From assembly GCA_018365895.1 (NCBI GenBank), contig JAGZJD010000001.1, forward strand, positions 1 through 64,000: DNA of 64,000 nucleotides, in the 5' to 3' direction. Below are positions 1 to 9,632 of the stretch, in pieces. The notes below the pieces were generated by a model, which saw only the letters and a list, made by a program, of their open reading frames with translations, ran no database searches and had not been told where the DNA came from. Position 1 is the stretch's first letter, and each line of letters begins with the position of its first letter. The stretch is from Lachnospiraceae bacterium. GTDB taxonomy: Bacteria; Bacillota_A; Clostridia; Lachnospirales; Lachnospiraceae. The translations under genes and the position numbers were made by a program.

Positions 1-40
1 TTTTTTCTTTTCCAGAAAACTTTTTTGTTGATCGGAAGCC

Positions 41-54
41 CTGTCTTGCGACAG
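41..54 (-). promoter_or_regulatory. Short GNRA-loop hairpin at the 5' end of an off-window transcript
   Basis: Read on the minus strand this is CTGTC-GCAA-GACAG, a 5-bp stem closed by a GCAA tetraloop. It begins at or next to the predicted start of the transcript driven by the promoter at 62-90. A 5'-terminal stem-loop of this kind may protect the mRNA; that role is an inference. Confidence 0.45.
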
Positions 55-61
55 CTCGTTT

Positions 62-90
62 ATATTATCACTCTCTGGTACGATTGTCAA
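62..90 (-). promoter_or_regulatory. Sigma-A promoter reading out of the left edge
   Basis: On the minus strand a perfect -35 TTGACA (90-85), a 17-base spacer and a -10 TAATAT (67-62) are visible. The transcript would start near 55 and leave the window to the left, so its gene is not seen. Bases 91-179 are very A/T-rich and hold no gene that I can support. Confidence 0.7.
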
Positions 91-179
91 CATTTTTTTA
101 CAATTTTTTCTAATTTTTTTTAAATATTTTTCTATTACTATTTTACCATTCTTCCTGTGCTGTTCTGAACATACGAAAT

Positions 180-205
180 GAGACAGAAGTTTAGTCCTCT
201 GTCTC
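180..205 (-). terminator. Possible terminator after the MATE gene
   Basis: An 8-bp perfect inverted repeat (GAGACAGA / TCTGTCTC) with a 10-base loop lies 25 bases past the MATE stop codon. The U-tract on the minus strand is weak (ATTTCG), so termination is likely but not certain. Confidence 0.45.
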
Positions 206-230
206 ACAATTTCTTATGATCTTTCTTTTT

Positions 231-1601
231 TCATTCAGTCTCTGCGCGATTTTCAAGTTTTCTGAAAAGGCGCATTAATACAATTACAGCTGCAACGGCT
301 AGTACAAGTTCTGCCATAAACTGCGTATATGCAAGTCCATATAACGGGAAGATTGCATTTAAAATATAAATCGCCGGTATCTCCAAAATAATTTTCCGCA
401 TAATCGCAAATCCCAGAGCATGCTTTCCCATTCCTACTGCCTGAAATACTCCGACTGCCAGAAAGTCCATGCACAAAAATGGTAATCCGATACAAAATCC
501 TCGCAAAAATCTTGTTCCATATGCGATAATTGTTTCATTTTCCATAAAGAGCGAGATTAATTTTCCAGCTCCCACATAGTAACCAATTGCTACCACAGCA
601 AGAAATCCAAGAGAAATTCTTGCTGAAAAAAGAAGCGTTCCTTTCATTCGTTTATAATTTCTACTGGAATAGTTATAACTGATCAATGGCATGATTCCCT
701 GCGACATGCCCATTGCAATGTTCATTGGAACCATATTGATTTTCTGGGTGATACCCATTGCTGCAACTGCGTCTGCTCCAAATCCTGCTGTAAAATTATT
801 CAAAATTGTCATTCCGGTAACATTGAGCAGATTTTGGATCGATGCCGGAATTCCTACTCCGCAGATTCCAAGCACAATCCCTCTTTTGAACTTACACTGC
901 GAAGGCTGGATACATACATATGTTGATTTCTTTCTCATATACAAAAGTACAAAGAAATACATACAGGCAAAGCAATTTGAAATACATGTTGCCATTCCTG
1001 CTCCCGCGGCTCCCATATCCAATCCCTGCGGCAAAATAAAAATCGGATCTAAAATCATGTTCATCAAACAGCCGCTCATTGTCCCAATGCTTGCATGAAG
1101 CGAGGCACCTTCTGCCCTTACCAAATAGGCCATCACAACATTTAAGATAGACGGCACCGCGCCGAAATTAACCGTCCATTGCAAATATGCTGCCGTTGCC
1201 TCTGCTGTTTTTACGTCTGCGCCAAGTATATTTAAAAGAGGTATTTGTCCAAATGTACAAAGAAGTGAAAATACAATCCCGCTAAACAATGCACTGTAGA
1301 ATCCAACCGCCGAGCTTTTATATACGGTATCATAATCTTTCCGTCCAAGTGCTCTGCTCATCATACTGGAACTTCCCACGCCAAAAAGATTATTCACTGC
1401 ATTAAAGGCAAGCAGTACCGGTGCTGCCAATGTTACAGCTGCATTTTCTATCGGATTATTCAGCATTCCTACAAAATATGTATCTGCCAGATTATAAATA
1501 ACCATAACAAGAGAGCTCAAAATTGTAGGAACAGATAACTGTGACACTGCCTTTGGAATTGGCACAGTTTCAAATAATTCCAATCTCTTTTTATTCTTCA
1601 T
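231..1601 (-). CDS. MATE family efflux transporter
   Basis: A multidrug and toxin extrusion (MATE) antiporter of the NorM/DinF type, an inner-membrane exporter that normally uses a Na+ or H+ gradient. The protein is about 456 residues, the usual length, with roughly twelve hydrophobic segments in two similar halves, and it opens with the motif VPTILSSLVMVIYNLADTYF typical of clostridial members. The open frame extends to 1679, but the start at 1601 is preferred because GGAAAG sits 8 bases upstream and it removes most of the overlap with the NUDIX gene (11 bases remain). It is probably cotranscribed with that gene. The substrate cannot be told from sequence. Confidence 0.88.
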   Translation of the reverse strand: MKNKKRLELFETVPIPKAVSQLSVPTILSSLVMVIYNLADTYFVGMLNNPIENAAVTLAAPVLLAFNAVNNLFGVGSSSMMSRALGRKDYDTVYKSSAVGFYSALFSGIVFSLLCTFGQIPLLNILGADVKTAEATAAYLQWTVNFGAVPSILNVVMAYLVRAEGASLHASIGTMSGCLMNMILDPIFILPQGLDMGAAGAGMATCISNCFACMYFFVLLYMRKKSTYVCIQPSQCKFKRGIVLGICGVGIPASIQNLLNVTGMTILNNFTAGFGADAVAAMGITQKINMVPMNIAMGMSQGIMPLISYNYSSRNYKRMKGTLLFSARISLGFLAVVAIGYYVGAGKLISLFMENETIIAYGTRFLRGFCIGLPFLCMDFLAVGVFQAVGMGKHALGFAIMRKIILEIPAIYILNAIFPLYGLAYTQFMAELVLAVAAVIVLMRLFRKLENRAETE

Positions 1602-2133
1602 AATTCTTTCCGTCATCCTGACTTGTGTAATTTGTTCTGCAATAAATTGATTGATCGCTAATATCAAGATCTTTTCCATCTAATACCGCTTTTATGAGCC
1701 TGTCTTTCTGATCATACACTAGTTTCAGTGAGAAAAACGGAACCTGATCCGCCAGCAATTTCAAAAAAATCTTATCTCCCTGCCAAAGATTTAATTCACT
1801 GACACGATCAATTTCAATCCATTCCAGTTCACCTTCATCGCACACGATTGGCTCTCCCGAAAAATCATCTGCCGTAAAAAGTGACATATATTCCGTAATG
1901 CCCTTTTCTGTAACAAAAGTAACAATTCCTCGATACCGGTAAGATGTCAACGTATATCCGGTCTCTTCCTTTACTTCTCGTAACACACATTCTTCCGGGC
2001 TTTCATCCTCTTCAAAATGTCCTCCGACTCCAATCCATTTATCTTTATTAATATCATTTTCTTTCACTGTTCGATGGAGCATAAGATATTTTCCATCGCG
2101 TTCTATATAACACAATGTACTCAATTTGTGCAT
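1591..2133 (-). CDS. NUDIX hydrolase (MutT / 8-oxo-dGTP diphosphatase-like)
   Basis: A 180-residue NUDIX pyrophosphohydrolase. The complete Nudix box GX5EX7REUXEEXGU occupies about residues 38-60 (G38, E44, R52-E53, E56-E57, G59), so the Mg2+-binding catalytic site is intact. Clostridial relatives are usually annotated as 8-oxo-dGTP diphosphatases that clean the nucleotide pool, but the substrate of this one is inferred only. The start follows GGGAGG at good spacing. Its 3' end overlaps the MATE start by 11 bases, suggesting translational coupling. A plausible promoter (TATGAT as -10) lies just downstream of the terminator at 2197-2241. Confidence 0.85.
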   Translation of the reverse strand: MHKLSTLCYIERDGKYLMLHRTVKENDINKDKWIGVGGHFEEDESPEECVLREVKEETGYTLTSYRYRGIVTFVTEKGITEYMSLFTADDFSGEPIVCDEGELEWIEIDRVSELNLWQGDKIFLKLLADQVPFFSLKLVYDQKDRLIKAVLDGKDLDISDQSIYCRTNYTSQDDGKNYEE

Positions 2134-2196
2134 ACTACTGCCTCCCTCAACTTGTTCTGTTTTCTATCTTATCATAGATGAAATTTCCTTTCCAGC

Positions 2197-2241
2197 AAAA
2201 AAGGAATTACTTCATCAACATAATCCTGATAAAGCAATCCC
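2197..2241 (-). terminator. Rho-independent terminator of the nucleoside operon
   Basis: A 15-bp stem (2203-2217 with 2227-2241, with G-U wobbles) and a 9-base loop are followed on the minus strand by six U. It closes the twelve-gene operon 41 bases beyond the purine nucleoside phosphorylase stop. Confidence 0.85.
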
Positions 2242-2282
2242 TTTTCTTATCTCTGTTCGAAACTTTTTTCTGTTTTTTATTT

Positions 2283-3104
2283 TTAGATTCTTGTAATAAC
2301 TCCTGTTACAAGCTCTTTAAACTGTTTTGCCACACGGTCAGCTGTTTCCTGTACTTCTTTGTGATTCAGCTGTTCTTTTGACATACCTGCTGCCAGATTC
2401 GTAATACAGGAGATACCGCACACTTCCATTCCCATATGATGTGCTGCCATTGCCTCACATGCTGTGCTCATACCTACTGCGTCACCGCCCATCGCTCTGC
2501 AGAGACGCACTTCTGCCGGTGTCTCATAGCTTGGTCCGGTAAACTGCACATAAACGCCTTCCTGAAGCTTAATCTGCAGTTCTTCCGCAGTTTTGCGGAT
2601 AATATCGCGCATACGCTTACTATACACTTCACTCATATCCGGAAATCTTGCTCCAAGTTCATCCAAATTCGGTCCGATCAGAGGACTTGGTACACCTGTT
2701 GTAATATGATCAGTGATCATCATGAAATCACCCGGCTGAAATTCAAAGTTCACTCCGCCTGCAGCATTCGTCAAAATCAGTTTTTTGGCGCCGAGCATTC
2801 CCATTAATCTTGTCGGAAGCACAACATCTGACATTGGATACCCTTCATAAAAATGTACTCGTCCCTGCATAATCACAACCGGAACCTGATTCACATATCC
2901 AAATACAAATCTTCCTTTATGTCCCGCCACAGTAGATGTCGGGAAACCTTCAATCTCTGTGTATGCGATCGTCTGCTCGATCTGGATTTCATCTGCATAA
3001 TCGCCAAGTCCTGATCCAAGAATCACTGCTACTTCCGGCTGAAAATCTATTTTCTTTTTAATACTTTCTACACATGTCATTAATTTGTTATATACTTCGT
3101 TCAT
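2283..3104 (-). CDS. punA: Purine-nucleoside phosphorylase
   Basis: A cytosolic trimeric-type purine nucleoside phosphorylase that splits inosine or guanosine with phosphate into base and (deoxy)ribose-1-phosphate. It is about 273 residues, the family length, with signatures such as GHKGRF, MQGRVHFYEGY and a C-terminal MSTACEAMAA stretch. The frame could start at a GTG at 3107, but the ATG at 3104 is better spaced from AGAGG. It is the last gene of the salvage operon, 18 bases after the Crp/Fnr gene; its product ribose-1-phosphate is the substrate of DeoB encoded upstream. Confidence 0.92.
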   Translation of the reverse strand: MNEVYNKLMTCVESIKKKIDFQPEVAVILGSGLGDYADEIQIEQTIAYTEIEGFPTSTVAGHKGRFVFGYVNQVPVVIMQGRVHFYEGYPMSDVVLPTRLMGMLGAKKLILTNAAGGVNFEFQPGDFMMITDHITTGVPSPLIGPNLDELGARFPDMSEVYSKRMRDIIRKTAEELQIKLQEGVYVQFTGPSYETPAEVRLCRAMGGDAVGMSTACEAMAAHHMGMEVCGISCITNLAAGMSKEQLNHKEVQETADRVAKQFKELVTGVITRI

Positions 3105-3122
3105 CACTAACCTCTTTTCCGC

Positions 3123-3851
3123 TTATTCCGTTTCCATAACGGCAGCAACTATTTTTTTCAATGCAAGATACTGCTCATAATCAATCAGTATCTGATTTCC
3201 TTCTTTTGTGAGCATTCCCTCTTCCGAAAACTTTTTCACAGCGCGATTAATCGTTTTCAGACAAAGTCCTGTACCATTCGCCAGGCTCTGACGTCCGCCA
3301 CGCACACGAAGCACACCGTTTCTCGCATACCGTTCATAACGCTCTGTCAGAAGCATTGCTAACCTATCTGAACCTTGAAGAAACAAAAGCGCCCTTCCCT
3401 TTCTTCCATCTTCCAAAAGATACTCTCCAACGCGCTTTGCCTCCTGTTTCAATGCATGAATATCTGAACTCATCCAACGCTCAAATATTGCCCTAGGTAT
3501 TTTCACGACTGTACATTTCGTAACTGTCCGCAATGTCGTACGATATGTGTCCAAATCCATAATAAATTCCATTCCACCCATAGCATATACTTTGTCAAAG
3601 CGCATAAACTCATATGTAATTCCACAAAATCGATAATCAATTGCTTCAATTGTTCCTTTTCCAATAAAGTAGATATTATCTACCGGAGCATTTTCTCTCA
3701 CGAAAATCACATTCTTATCCATTTCCTCAATCTGAAATGAATCCAGAAGCCACAAGGGCGCTCCTTTAAAATATTCTTTGAACTGTTCCTGCCTGTCTTT
3801 ATCAACGTCTTTCAGAAATGGCAGCGCTTCATATAATGTTTTATATCCCAC
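3123..3851 (-). CDS. Crp/Fnr family transcriptional regulator
   Basis: A 242-residue regulator with an N-terminal cyclic-nucleotide-binding-type beta-barrel (about residues 30-120), a linker helix, and a C-terminal winged helix-turn-helix (about 180-225, around SLANGTGLCLKTINRAVKKF). There is no FNR-type cysteine cluster, so oxygen sensing through Fe-S is unlikely; the effector is unknown. Translation starts at GTG after GGAAGGAG. It sits inside the nucleoside operon between the YczE-like and phosphorylase genes and is the obvious candidate to control that operon, where a palindrome lies near -41 of the promoter. Autoregulation is an inference. Confidence 0.85.
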   Translation of the reverse strand: MGYKTLYEALPFLKDVDKDRQEQFKEYFKGAPLWLLDSFQIEEMDKNVIFVRENAPVDNIYFIGKGTIEAIDYRFCGITYEFMRFDKVYAMGGMEFIMDLDTYRTTLRTVTKCTVVKIPRAIFERWMSSDIHALKQEAKRVGEYLLEDGRKGRALLFLQGSDRLAMLLTERYERYARNGVLRVRGGRQSLANGTGLCLKTINRAVKKFSEEGMLTKEGNQILIDYEQYLALKKIVAAVMETE

Positions 3852-3878
3852 TCATTTCTCCTTCCTCACATTTTGCAG

Positions 3879-4520
3879 CTATTTAGCGGATTTCCCGGCC
3901 ACTCTTTCCATAAGTCTTTCAATCTTTCCTGACAGAAACTGAATAACAGGTCCCGCTGTTACTGCCGTGATCACAGTAATAACTCCCAACTTTCCTCCAA
4001 GCAAGAAGCCGATTGCGATACATCCCACATCAAATGAAATTTTTACTACTTGAAACTCTTTCTTTGTTTTATCCCGAAGAACCATAACAAGTCCGGTAAA
4101 TGGATCAAGCCCCATATCCGCCGTAATAAACATTGCGACTCCAAGATACATGAGCGTACACCCAACTACCGCCCCTATCATCTGTGTCAAGAGTGTTCCT
4201 GTTCCAAATATTATTTGATAAATTTTTCCTCCAACGCTTACCGCATTGCCATAAAACAGCAAATGAATGAGCGTTCCAATGCTGACATAATGTTTTTCTG
4301 CCAAAAAAACTATTATGATCAGCACGATATTTACGATATTTGAAGTCATCCCAAGCTGCTCCGGCGACAGATTAGCCGCATTTCGGATCCCATCATAAAC
4401 AATTCCTATCGGATCATTTCCAAGCGCCGCTGAAGCATTAAAAGAAACACCTATGCCGATAAAAATAATCCCTGCAATCCCCAGAAGCATTTTCGCTGCT
4501 TTATCTTTATTCCATCGCAT
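3879..4520 (-). CDS. YczE/YitT-like integral membrane protein
   Basis: A 213-residue membrane protein with about five hydrophobic segments, resembling the YczE family (conserved opening around GIGVSFNASAALGNDPIG and a repeat-like GVAMFITADMGLDPFTG). The function of the family is not established; placement between deoB and the Crp/Fnr gene suggests an accessory transport or regulatory part in nucleoside use, which is a guess. The frame extends to a TTG at 4532, but the ATG at 4520 is preceded by GGAG at 7 bases and is chosen. Confidence 0.75.
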   Translation of the reverse strand: MRWNKDKAAKMLLGIAGIIFIGIGVSFNASAALGNDPIGIVYDGIRNAANLSPEQLGMTSNIVNIVLIIIVFLAEKHYVSIGTLIHLLFYGNAVSVGGKIYQIIFGTGTLLTQMIGAVVGCTLMYLGVAMFITADMGLDPFTGLVMVLRDKTKKEFQVVKISFDVGCIAIGFLLGGKLGVITVITAVTAGPVIQFLSGKIERLMERVAGKSAK

Positions 4521-4536
4521 ACTTTTCTCCAAAACG

Positions 4537-5727
4537 CTATATCAGTTGTTGCAAAATAGAAGTACCTATCGTTCCTTCCGGCATTTTCACACCGAAATTT
4601 TCTGCTATAGATGCTCCGATTACAGCAAATGTATCTGTCTCTTCCAATGCACCGCCTTCTTTCATTTGTTTTGCGTAGGCAATAAACGGTACATACTCTC
4701 TTGTATGGTCAGTTCCTGTATATGTCGGGTCATTTCCATGATCTGCCGTCAGAATCAGAAGGTCATCTTCCCGAAGTGTTTCCAGAAGTACTCCGAGATT
4801 CTTATCAAATTTCTCAATTTCCTCAGCATACCCTTTCACATCTCTTCGATGTCCCCAAAGAGCGTCAAAATCAACAAGATTTACAAAACACAAACCATTA
4901 AAATCTTTTTTACTAATCTCAATCGTCTGTTCCATTCCATGCACAGAACTATTAGAGTGGTGCGCCTCTGTCACACCTTCACCGCAGAAAATATCATTAA
5001 TCTTACCAACGCTGATTACGTCAAATCCGTCGTCCTTCAGCGCATTCAGCACTGTCTTTCCTGTCGGTTTTAACGCATAATCATGACGGTTGCTCGTACG
5101 TTTAAACTCACCTTTTTTCTTACCAATATAAGGTCTTGCGATTACACGCCCGACACGCCATTCATCCTTCATCGTAATCTCTCTTGCAATTTCACAGCAT
5201 CGATAGAGATTCTCGAGATCAAATGTTTCCTCATTTCCACAGATCTGAAGTACAGAATCTGCAGATGTATACACGATCATAGCGCCTGTCTCGATTTCTT
5301 CTTCTCCCAATTCCTCGATGATCTCCGTTCCGCTTGCACTCTTATTTCCGATAACTCGTTTCCCGCATCGTTTCTCCAATTCTTCAATCAATTCTTTTGG
5401 GAAACCTGTTTCTGTAAAAGTTTTAAATGGTTTTTCTGTATGAATCCCCATCATTTCCCAGTGTCCTGTCATCGTATCTTTGCCATTACTTGTTTCTGCC
5501 ATTCGCATATAACGTCCAAGCGGATGTTCTACACCTTCCATTTTTCCACCCTTATGCAGATTCAGCATTCCAAGCTTCTGAAGATTCGGAATCTCAAGCG
5601 TTTCCATCTGTTCCAAAATATGTCCAAATGTATCTACACCCGTATCTCCAAATCTCCCAGAATCCGGCATGGCTCCAATTCCCAGAGAATCTAATACAAT
5701 CACAAAAACTCTCTTATATTTATTCAT
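4537..5727 (-). CDS. deoB: Phosphopentomutase
   Basis: DeoB interconverts (deoxy)ribose-1-phosphate and (deoxy)ribose-5-phosphate in the cytosol, linking the phosphorylases of this operon to DeoC and the pentose pathway. The protein is 396 residues, the normal length, with alkaline-phosphatase-superfamily metal sites: N-terminal [12 protein letters not shown], the phosphorylated Thr region [12 protein letters not shown], and C-terminal [21 protein letters not shown]. It is spaced 16 bases from the next gene and follows add in the operon. Confidence 0.95.
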   Translation of the reverse strand: MNKYKRVFVIVLDSLGIGAMPDSGRFGDTGVDTFGHILEQMETLEIPNLQKLGMLNLHKGGKMEGVEHPLGRYMRMAETSNGKDTMTGHWEMMGIHTEKPFKTFTETGFPKELIEELEKRCGKRVIGNKSASGTEIIEELGEEEIETGAMIVYTSADSVLQICGNEETFDLENLYRCCEIAREITMKDEWRVGRVIARPYIGKKKGEFKRTSNRHDYALKPTGKTVLNALKDDGFDVISVGKINDIFCGEGVTEAHHSNSSVHGMEQTIEISKKDFNGLCFVNLVDFDALWGHRRDVKGYAEEIEKFDKNLGVLLETLREDDLLILTADHGNDPTYTGTDHTREYVPFIAYAKQMKEGGALEETDTFAVIGASIAENFGVKMPEGTIGTSILQQLI

Positions 5728-5743
5728 CCTGTCTCACCTCATA

Positions 5744-6736
5744 CTATCTGTTATTCTGCTCAAATTCTGTAATCTTGCGATATAATTTCTGTTTTATATC
5801 ATCTGATGCAAAAGCAGTATCTGCCGCATTTTTCATCAAACGAATCAAGTCTACATCCTTCATTCCATATGTGTTTTGAATAAATTCTAATTCTTTTGTC
5901 ATGGAAGTGTTGCTGACAGTACGATTATCTGTATTAATACTTACAGAAAGTCCTGCCTTTAAAAACTCCCGCAGCGGGTATTCTTCCGGACAGCTTACCG
6001 CCTTTGTCTGAAGGTTACTGATCGGACACATTTCAATTCCGATCCCCTCTTGCCTAATAAGCTTTTGCAGTCCCGGATGCCCCCGCATCGCAATTCCATG
6101 TCCAATTCTTCCGGCTCCTGCTTTTACTGCGTCTGCAATATTCTGCGCACTTCCACATTCACCTGCATGTATCGTAAATGGCATACCGAGTGCTTTTGTT
6201 TTTTGGAACAGCTCCATAAATTCTGTCATTGGATACTGTGCCTCTGCTCCAGCCAAATCGGCTGCACATACACCTGCGCCAAGAAACTCTCTTGCATCAC
6301 GAATCATCTTAAAATTCTCTTCTTCACTGTGATGACGCATCGCACATGTGATAACATTGTACTCGATTCCAAATGCTTTCTTTCCCCGTTCAAGTCCCCG
6401 CAGCAGCGCTTCGAGTACCTGTTTTGTTCCCATTTTCTCTGTCACAGAAAAAAGCGGTGCAAATCGTATTTCTGCATAACATACTTCTTCTGCGCTCATC
6501 GTCTTTAATACATCATAACCTGCCCCTTCAAGCCCTTCTTCATCTTTCAGGCACGCACACGGCAGTTCAAATTTTTCCAGATATTCCACAAGACTCTTAC
6601 AGTCTGCAGACACGGAAAGTTCCTCTTCAGACACATCTCTTCCAAGATGTGTCTGAATGAACTCTTTGCTGAGTGAACCATCCAGATGACAATGCAGTTC
6701 TATTTTAGGCAGACGTTTCAATTCTTCTGCTCGCAT
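5744..6736 (-). CDS. add: Adenosine deaminase
   Basis: A Zn-dependent amidohydrolase that converts (deoxy)adenosine to (deoxy)inosine, feeding the purine phosphorylase of the same operon. The protein is about 330 residues, with the HxH metal motif ELHCHLDGSL at residues 13-22, the HAGE motif in the middle, an IGHG motif, and SINTDNR carrying the catalytic Asp near the C-terminus. The frame begins at GTG 6742, but the ATG at 6736 has a better 9-base spacing from GGGAG. It could deaminate related aminonucleosides, but context favours adenosine. Confidence 0.92.
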   Translation of the reverse strand: MRAEELKRLPKIELHCHLDGSLSKEFIQTHLGRDVSEEELSVSADCKSLVEYLEKFELPCACLKDEEGLEGAGYDVLKTMSAEEVCYAEIRFAPLFSVTEKMGTKQVLEALLRGLERGKKAFGIEYNVITCAMRHHSEEENFKMIRDAREFLGAGVCAADLAGAEAQYPMTEFMELFQKTKALGMPFTIHAGECGSAQNIADAVKAGAGRIGHGIAMRGHPGLQKLIRQEGIGIEMCPISNLQTKAVSCPEEYPLREFLKAGLSVSINTDNRTVSNTSMTKELEFIQNTYGMKDVDLIRLMKNAADTAFASDDIKQKLYRKITEFEQNNR

Positions 6737-6765
6737 ACTCACATTCTCCCTGTTTATCAGTTTAT

Positions 6766-7185
6766 TTACACCAGATTTCCCGGCCCGAATCCAAGCGGAA
6801 GCAATTGCTCTAGTGTAAAAATGTCATAATGTTCTTTACTCGTTGCTAAAATAATCTGAAACTCTTTTGGATTGCAGAATTCCATCATAACCTGACGGCA
6901 CACCCCACAAGGCGACGCATAATCCGTTAGGATTCCTTCTCTTCCACCTACGATACAGATTGCCTCAAATTCTCTGACACCTTCGCTTACCGCTTTAAAA
7001 AACGCAGTTCGCTCTGCGCAGTTCGTCGGTGTGTACGAAGCATTTTCAATATTGCACCCTGTATAAAGTGCTCCATTCTTCGCAAGCAAAGCTGCACCGA
7101 CTTTATATCCTGAATACGGTGCGTAAGAAAAATTCAGCTGTTCGACCGCAGTTTCAATCAATTTCTCTATGAGTTGTTTGTCCAT
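6766..7185 (-). CDS. cdd: Cytidine deaminase
   Basis: A small (139-residue) homotetrameric-type cytidine deaminase giving uridine or deoxyuridine, the substrate of the uridine phosphorylase in this operon. The zinc site is intact: NCAERT carries the first Cys and the catalytic Glu, and PCGVCRQ supplies the other two Cys ligands. The start follows GGAGGG at normal spacing. It lies between deoC and add with short intergenic gaps. Confidence 0.95.
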   Translation of the reverse strand: MDKQLIEKLIETAVEQLNFSYAPYSGYKVGAALLAKNGALYTGCNIENASYTPTNCAERTAFFKAVSEGVREFEAICIVGGREGILTDYASPCGVCRQVMMEFCNPKEFQIILATSKEHYDIFTLEQLLPLGFGPGNLV

Positions 7186-7205
7186 CTGCAGATCCCTCCG
7201 AAATC

Positions 7206-7871
7206 TTAATATCCTGTTGCCTCTTCATTTTTCACAAGTTTGATCATTCTGCTTGTTCCTAAGCGCTCTGCACCAAGTGCAAGAAATTTCTCTGCATCTT
7301 CCAAAGCTGAAATTCCTCCGGCAGCCTTCATTTTTACGTTTGGACCGATATGTTTTGCAAACAATTCAATATCTTCAAAGGTAGCTCCCGCTTTTGAAAA
7401 ACCTGTAGAAGTCTTAATATAATCTGCACCTGCATTTGTTACAAGTTCACACATTTTTACTTTTTCTTCTTCCGTCAAAAGACATGTCTCAATAATCACT
7501 TTTAAGATCTTTTCTCCGCACGCTGCTTTTAATGTACGGATTTCCTCTTCTACAAGATCATATTTTTTATCTTTCAGCCAGCCGATATTGATTACCATAT
7601 CAATCTCTTCTGCACCATTTGCAATTGCATCTTTTGTCTCAAATTCTTTTGTTTTTGTTGTCATATATCCGTTAGGAAATCCGATTACTGTACATACCGG
7701 AATCTTTCCTTCCATATATTCAGCTGCTTCTTTTACATAGCTTGGCGGAATACATACAGACGCTGTCTTATATTCCATTGCCTCATCACAAATCTGTTTA
7801 ATTTCTTCCCAAGTAGCAGCCTGTGTCAATAATGTATGGTCAACATGTTTTAAAATTTCTGAATGATTCAT
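7206..7871 (-). CDS. deoC: Deoxyribose-phosphate aldolase
   Basis: DeoC cleaves 2-deoxyribose-5-phosphate to acetaldehyde and glyceraldehyde-3-phosphate, the final step that turns deoxynucleosides into carbon and energy. The Schiff-base Lys is visible in [11 protein letters not shown], and the second catalytic Lys in VKMKAAGGI. An upstream in-frame ATG at 7880 is only 2 bases from AGGAG; the ATG at 7871 has the correct 9-base spacing and gives about 221 residues, the usual length. Confidence 0.94.
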   Translation of the reverse strand: MNHSEILKHVDHTLLTQAATWEEIKQICDEAMEYKTASVCIPPSYVKEAAEYMEGKIPVCTVIGFPNGYMTTKTKEFETKDAIANGAEEIDMVINIGWLKDKKYDLVEEEIRTLKAACGEKILKVIIETCLLTEEEKVKMCELVTNAGADYIKTSTGFSKAGATFEDIELFAKHIGPNVKMKAAGGISALEDAEKFLALGAERLGTSRMIKLVKNEEATGY

Positions 7872-7887
7872 CGTTTCCATCTCCTCT

Positions 7888-8673
7888 TTAATTTTCCTTT
7901 GCCTGATCCTTTTTGATTAGCTCGCGGATTGCATCAACTGCAACCTGGATTGCTTTATCTGTATCATGTACAACCGGATTTTCCAATCCCAACTTCTCTC
8001 TTTCCTGATTAGCAACAACAAGGAAACAGGAACCAGCGCGCACGCCGAGATAACTTGCCACAATAAAAAGTGCTGCTGATTCCATCTCAGACGCCAGACA
8101 TCCAAGACGTTTCCATGCTTCCCATTTATTCATTAGTTCATAGCTTACCGGCTTTGTCTCCGGCTCATGCTGCCCGTAAAACGCATCCTTACACTGAACA
8201 ACGCCTGTATGGAACTTGCATGCTTTTTTCTGTGCCGCCTCTACAAGTGCATTCGTTACTGTCAAATCTGCCACTGCCGGGAATTCCATCGGTGCATATT
8301 CTCTTGAAGTTCCTTCCATACGGATTGCTCCCGTTGCGATCACAACATCTCCACTTTTTACTTCTGTCTGCATACCTCCACATGTCCCGATTCGGATAAA
8401 TGTATCCGCACCACAGCGGTACAGCTCTTCCATAGCGATAGATGCTGACGGTCCACCGATTCCTGTAGAGGTAACACTAACCTTTACCCCGTCAAGTGTT
8501 CCTGTATAAGTGACATATTCTCTGTTATCTGCAATCAGAACCGGATTATCAAAATATTGCGCAATCTTTACACATCTTTTTGGATCTCCTGGCATAATCA
8601 CATAACGGCCAATTTCTCCTTGTGCTACCTGAATATGATACTGTCTGCTTGCATCTTCTGAATAATTTTTCAT
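7888..8673 (-). CDS. udp: Uridine phosphorylase
   Basis: A hexameric NP-I family nucleoside phosphorylase, 261 residues, that splits uridine or deoxyuridine with phosphate. Family features include MPGDPKRC near the N-terminus (phosphate binding), RIGTCGG, and SEMESAALF with the ribose-binding Glu. Its position next to cdd and the ABC importer makes pyrimidine nucleoside use the natural reading, although members differ in purine or pyrimidine preference. It stands 17 bases after the permease gene in the operon. Confidence 0.9.
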   Translation of the reverse strand: MKNYSEDASRQYHIQVAQGEIGRYVIMPGDPKRCVKIAQYFDNPVLIADNREYVTYTGTLDGVKVSVTSTGIGGPSASIAMEELYRCGADTFIRIGTCGGMQTEVKSGDVVIATGAIRMEGTSREYAPMEFPAVADLTVTNALVEAAQKKACKFHTGVVQCKDAFYGQHEPETKPVSYELMNKWEAWKRLGCLASEMESAALFIVASYLGVRAGSCFLVVANQEREKLGLENPVVHDTDKAIQVAVDAIRELIKKDQAKEN

Positions 8674-8690
8674 ATCAGCTTTTCCTCCTT

Positions 8691-9632
8691 CTAGCGCTGT
8701 CCTTTATCATATGGGATACCCTCTGCCTTCGGCGCTCTTGACTTCTTAGATACAAATACAAGAACAATAAGGGAAATGATATACGGAAGCATATTGTATA
8801 AAGTACTCGGAAGTTTCAGCGCCACAAGCGCATCAAATCCTGTGTATACATTAGAAAGTGCACGGAAAAATCCAAACAGAAGCGCTGCCATTCCTATGCT
8901 GATCGGTCTCCACTGTCCAAAGATCATAACCGCCAATGCAAGGAAACCAAATCCTGCTACACCATTTTCAAACTTCCATTCGCTTACTCCGGCCGTAATA
9001 TAAACAAGCCCTCCAAGTCCGCCGAGCGCTCCCGAAATCAATACGCCTGCATAACGCATTTTATAAACATTAATTCCGACTGAGTCTGCTGCCTGCGGAT
9101 GTTCACCACATGCACAGAGTCTCAGACCAAATTTCGTCTTATAAAGCACCACATAAGAAACAACTAACATGATAAATGCAATCAGCATAAACCAGTTAAA
9201 TTCAAATCTGCCAATGTTCATGATAAACGCTTTCTTTGCATGGCCATAAGCCACTGTCGAAGAAACATTATCCACACTTTCTGCTGTATTGATTGCTCTT
9301 ACAATAACAACTGCTGCTGCCGGTCCAAGTAAGTTCAACGCCGTTCCGACAAGTGTCTGATCTGCATTAAACCGAATTGCTGCCACCCCGAGCAGAAGTG
9401 AGAAAATCATGCCAATAAGAACACTTGCAAGAATCACAAGCAGAATCACAAGCGGCGCAGCCATTCCTGCCGGAAGATATTTCATTGTCAGAGCGCCTCC
9501 GAGCGCTCCCATAACCATGATGCCTTCCAGTCCGATATTAATAACACCACTATGTTCTGAGAAGCAGCCTCCAAGTGCTACAAGCAGCAGAACAGAAGCA
9601 AATATTAATGTATACTGAACTAATAACAACAT
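8691..9632 (-). CDS. nupQ: ABC nucleoside importer permease (NupQ/YufQ-like)
   Basis: A 313-residue inner-membrane permease of the BPD_transp_2 type with about eight to ten hydrophobic segments, the second permease of a BMP-type nucleoside importer. The start overlaps the stop of the preceding permease gene by one base (TAATG), so the two are translationally coupled. Homology to B. subtilis NupQ and the surrounding salvage enzymes support nucleosides as substrate; the exact nucleoside is not determined. Confidence 0.88.
   Translation of the reverse strand: MLLLVQYTLIFASVLLLVALGGCFSEHSGVINIGLEGIMVMGALGGALTMKYLPAGMAAPLVILLVILASVLIGMIFSLLLGVAAIRFNADQTLVGTALNLLGPAAAVVIVRAINTAESVDNVSSTVAYGHAKKAFIMNIGRFEFNWFMLIAFIMLVVSYVVLYKTKFGLRLCACGEHPQAADSVGINVYKMRYAGVLISGALGGLGGLVYITAGVSEWKFENGVAGFGFLALAVMIFGQWRPISIGMAALLFGFFRALSNVYTGFDALVALKLPSTLYNMLPYIISLIVLVFVSKKSRAPKAEGIPYDKGQR

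Noticed and set aside
691..1098. Plus-strand open frame opposite the MATE gene, and similar antisense frames opposite most genes
   Set aside because: They lie inside well-supported genes on the other strand, lack ribosome-binding sites and show no recognisable domains.
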